A stretch of DNA of 6,752 bases, taken from NCBI GenBank assembly GCA_025456495.1, contig JALOKO010000223.1, forward strand, positions 1-6,752, given 5' to 3'. This document shows positions 5,597-6,752 of this stretch, one piece after another (the stretch's first letter is position 1; each line of letters starts with the position of its first letter). The notes beneath the pieces were generated by a model, which worked only from the letters and a program-made list of their open reading frames with translations, was not told where the DNA came from and did no database searches. The DNA is from Bryobacterales bacterium. Its GTDB lineage: Bacteria; Acidobacteriota; Terriglobia; Bryobacterales; Bryobacteraceae. Made by a program: the position numbers and the translations under genes.

Positions 5597-6752
5597 TTAC
5601 GCGCCGGGACGCAACTGGGTGAGACGACTTTCCTGTTCGTCCCGCAGCCAGATGAAGATGGGCGAGCGCGGGGTGGGGGAGGGCCAAGGCAGGGCGATAC
5701 GGAGGTCCTGCTTGCGACTGTCGCCCTCGCGCGGGCGGGGGATGGCGGTGACGGGGACGCTGATGTCGGGTGTCCAGCCGACGGCGGCAATGCCCTCAAG
5801 GTCTTCGCCGGTGATGGTGGCTTCAAAGAGGTTGTTTCCCAGGGCCTCATCGGTGAGGCGAAGCGCTTCGAGTTTTGGCAGACGCACGAGGCGTCCGAGA
5901 GCGAGAGGTAGAGAATCACCATCGGTGGTGCGGAGCCGCGCCTGGACGCGACAATCGTGATCGCCCACACGACCGGGATCGAAGGTGAGGTAGAGGGTGT
6001 CGCTGCTGGTGAGTTGCAGACGTGCGCCGGCGGTGGATTGGCCGGGCTTCAGCGTGAGGGCCTCAAGCTGGCGGTGACCCTGCTGACAATCCAATAGCAG
6101 GGTGGGCGTGGCGGTGGCGTGCCGGGTGGTGAGGACGGTGGTGAGGAGGGCGCCTAAGGCGAACTCGCCATCGCGGAGGGCGACGGCGCCGGACTCACGA
6201 TGGGCCATGCGACTGGAGAGCAACTGAGGCTTGGGGCCGAGGATTTCCAGAGCGGCGGGCAGTTCCACCGGGGCGTCGCGGTCGCGGAGGCGCAGGCGGA
6301 GATTGAGCTTCGTGCCGGCGGCGAGGGACGGCGGGAGTTCCAGCTCCAGGGTGCGCTGGGTGGTGTCGGCAGACCCGGAGGAGAGTGGAGAGAGCGAGAC
6401 CGAAAGGCCATCGGCCTCCACGGCCTGGATGAGTTGGAGGCGCTGACCCTGAAGGAGGAAGGTCTGCTTGCCGGCCCCTTGGTTGGCGCGCAACGGAAGA
6501 TTGCTGACCGAGGGAGGCTGGGGAAGCACGGGCACATCCACCAGCAACTGCTGCCCCCCTTGCTGGGTGAGCGCCATTTGCCAGGTTCCCGATTCCAGGG
6601 GCTGCCCGTTCACCATGACGAAGAGGCGCATGCGGTCTGCCTGTTGGTCGTGCACCAGGCGATGGGGCAAGGTGCGCGGGGTGGAGTAGGGGTCGTTTTT
6701 GCGCTTCCAGGCGACTTGCTGGACGAAGCGGAAATCGATGCCATCCAAGGCA
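5597..6752 (-). CDS. Unrecognised protein with repeated Ig/TIG-like modules, C-terminal part
   Basis: Open to the right edge, so the start lies outside; about 384 residues are visible before the TAA at 5599-5597. A TTG at 6748 is in frame, but nothing in the window supports it as a start. I do not recognise the family. The sequence is rich in Leu, Thr, Arg and Pro with alternating hydrophobic residues, as in beta-sandwich domains, and has no membrane segment. Two modules resemble each other. One starts near NLPLRANQGAGKQTFLLQGQ and runs to a LRLRLRDRDAP strand. The other starts near LEALRLTDEALGNNLFEATI, passes TGEDLEGIAAVGW and ends with IFIWLRDEQ. Each has the pattern L.L...(8-10)...F...(I/L)xGxxLxxIxAV, as in TIG/IPT-type folds. 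A scaffold, adhesion or envelope role is possible but unproven. Same strand as the aldo/keto reductase, 171 bp upstream of it. Confidence 0.82.
   Translation of the reverse strand, partial: ALDGIDFRFVQQVAWKRKNDPYSTPRTLPHRLVHDQQADRMRLFVMVNGQPLESGTWQMALTQQGGQQLLVDVPVLPQPPSVSNLPLRANQGAGKQTFLLQGQRLQLIQAVEADGLSVSLSPLSSGSADTTQRTLELELPPSLAAGTKLNLRLRLRDRDAPVELPAALEILGPKPQLLSSRMAHRESGAVALRDGEFALGALLTTVLTTRHATATPTLLLDCQQGHRQLEALTLKPGQSTAGARLQLTSSDTLYLTFDPGRVGDHDCRVQARLRTTDGDSLPLALGRLVRLPKLEALRLTDEALGNNLFEATITGEDLEGIAAVGWTPDISVPVTAIPRPREGDSRKQDLRIALPWPSPTPRSPIFIWLRDEQESRLTQLRPGA

Overview
The window reads as an ordinary chromosomal segment from a GC-rich bacterium. No plasmid, phage, insertion sequence, CRISPR array, tRNA or rRNA is visible. 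The mix fits an Acidobacteriota-type genome, possibly near Solibacter/Bryobacter: GTP-dependent PEP carboxykinase, a Tat-exported aldo/keto reductase, and a large protein of beta-rich modules with no recognisable name. That placement is an inference from general impression, not from a marker gene.

Layout, left to right. (1) 1-1160, minus: the N-terminal ~386 residues of GTP-type phosphoenolpyruvate carboxykinase (pckG); its C-terminus lies beyond the left edge. (2) 1161-2014: an 854-bp gene-free divergent region between pckG and rmuC, unusually long for this otherwise tightly packed window. It holds a G-quadruplex-type run, several short palindromes and repeats, possible RNA hairpins and one weak promoter candidate, but no RNA family I recognise. 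(3) 2015-3496, plus: rmuC, a membrane-anchored coiled-coil protein with a PD-(D/E)XK nuclease-like domain. (4) 3493-4338, minus: a uridine phosphorylase-family protein whose stop codon shares one CTAG with the rmuC stop. (5) 4348-4428: a 10-bp-period tandem repeat that fills the spacer between the next two genes. (6) 4430-5425, minus: aldo/keto reductase with a twin-arginine signal and an intact catalytic tetrad. (7) 5597-6752, minus: the C-terminal ~384 residues of an unrecognised protein with two similar Ig/TIG-like modules.

The three minus-strand genes on the right (unknown protein, aldo/keto reductase, uridine phosphorylase) run in one direction with gaps of 171 and 91 bp. They may form a transcription unit, but no shared pathway is evident. 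PckG (gluconeogenesis), RmuC (genome maintenance) and uridine phosphorylase (pyrimidine salvage) are housekeeping functions. I do not see a coherent new biological system here. The most distinctive items are the decamer repeat acting as a CAA-rich, SD-less leader of the phosphorylase gene, the CTAG stop-codon overlap, and the long unexplained pckG/rmuC divergent region.
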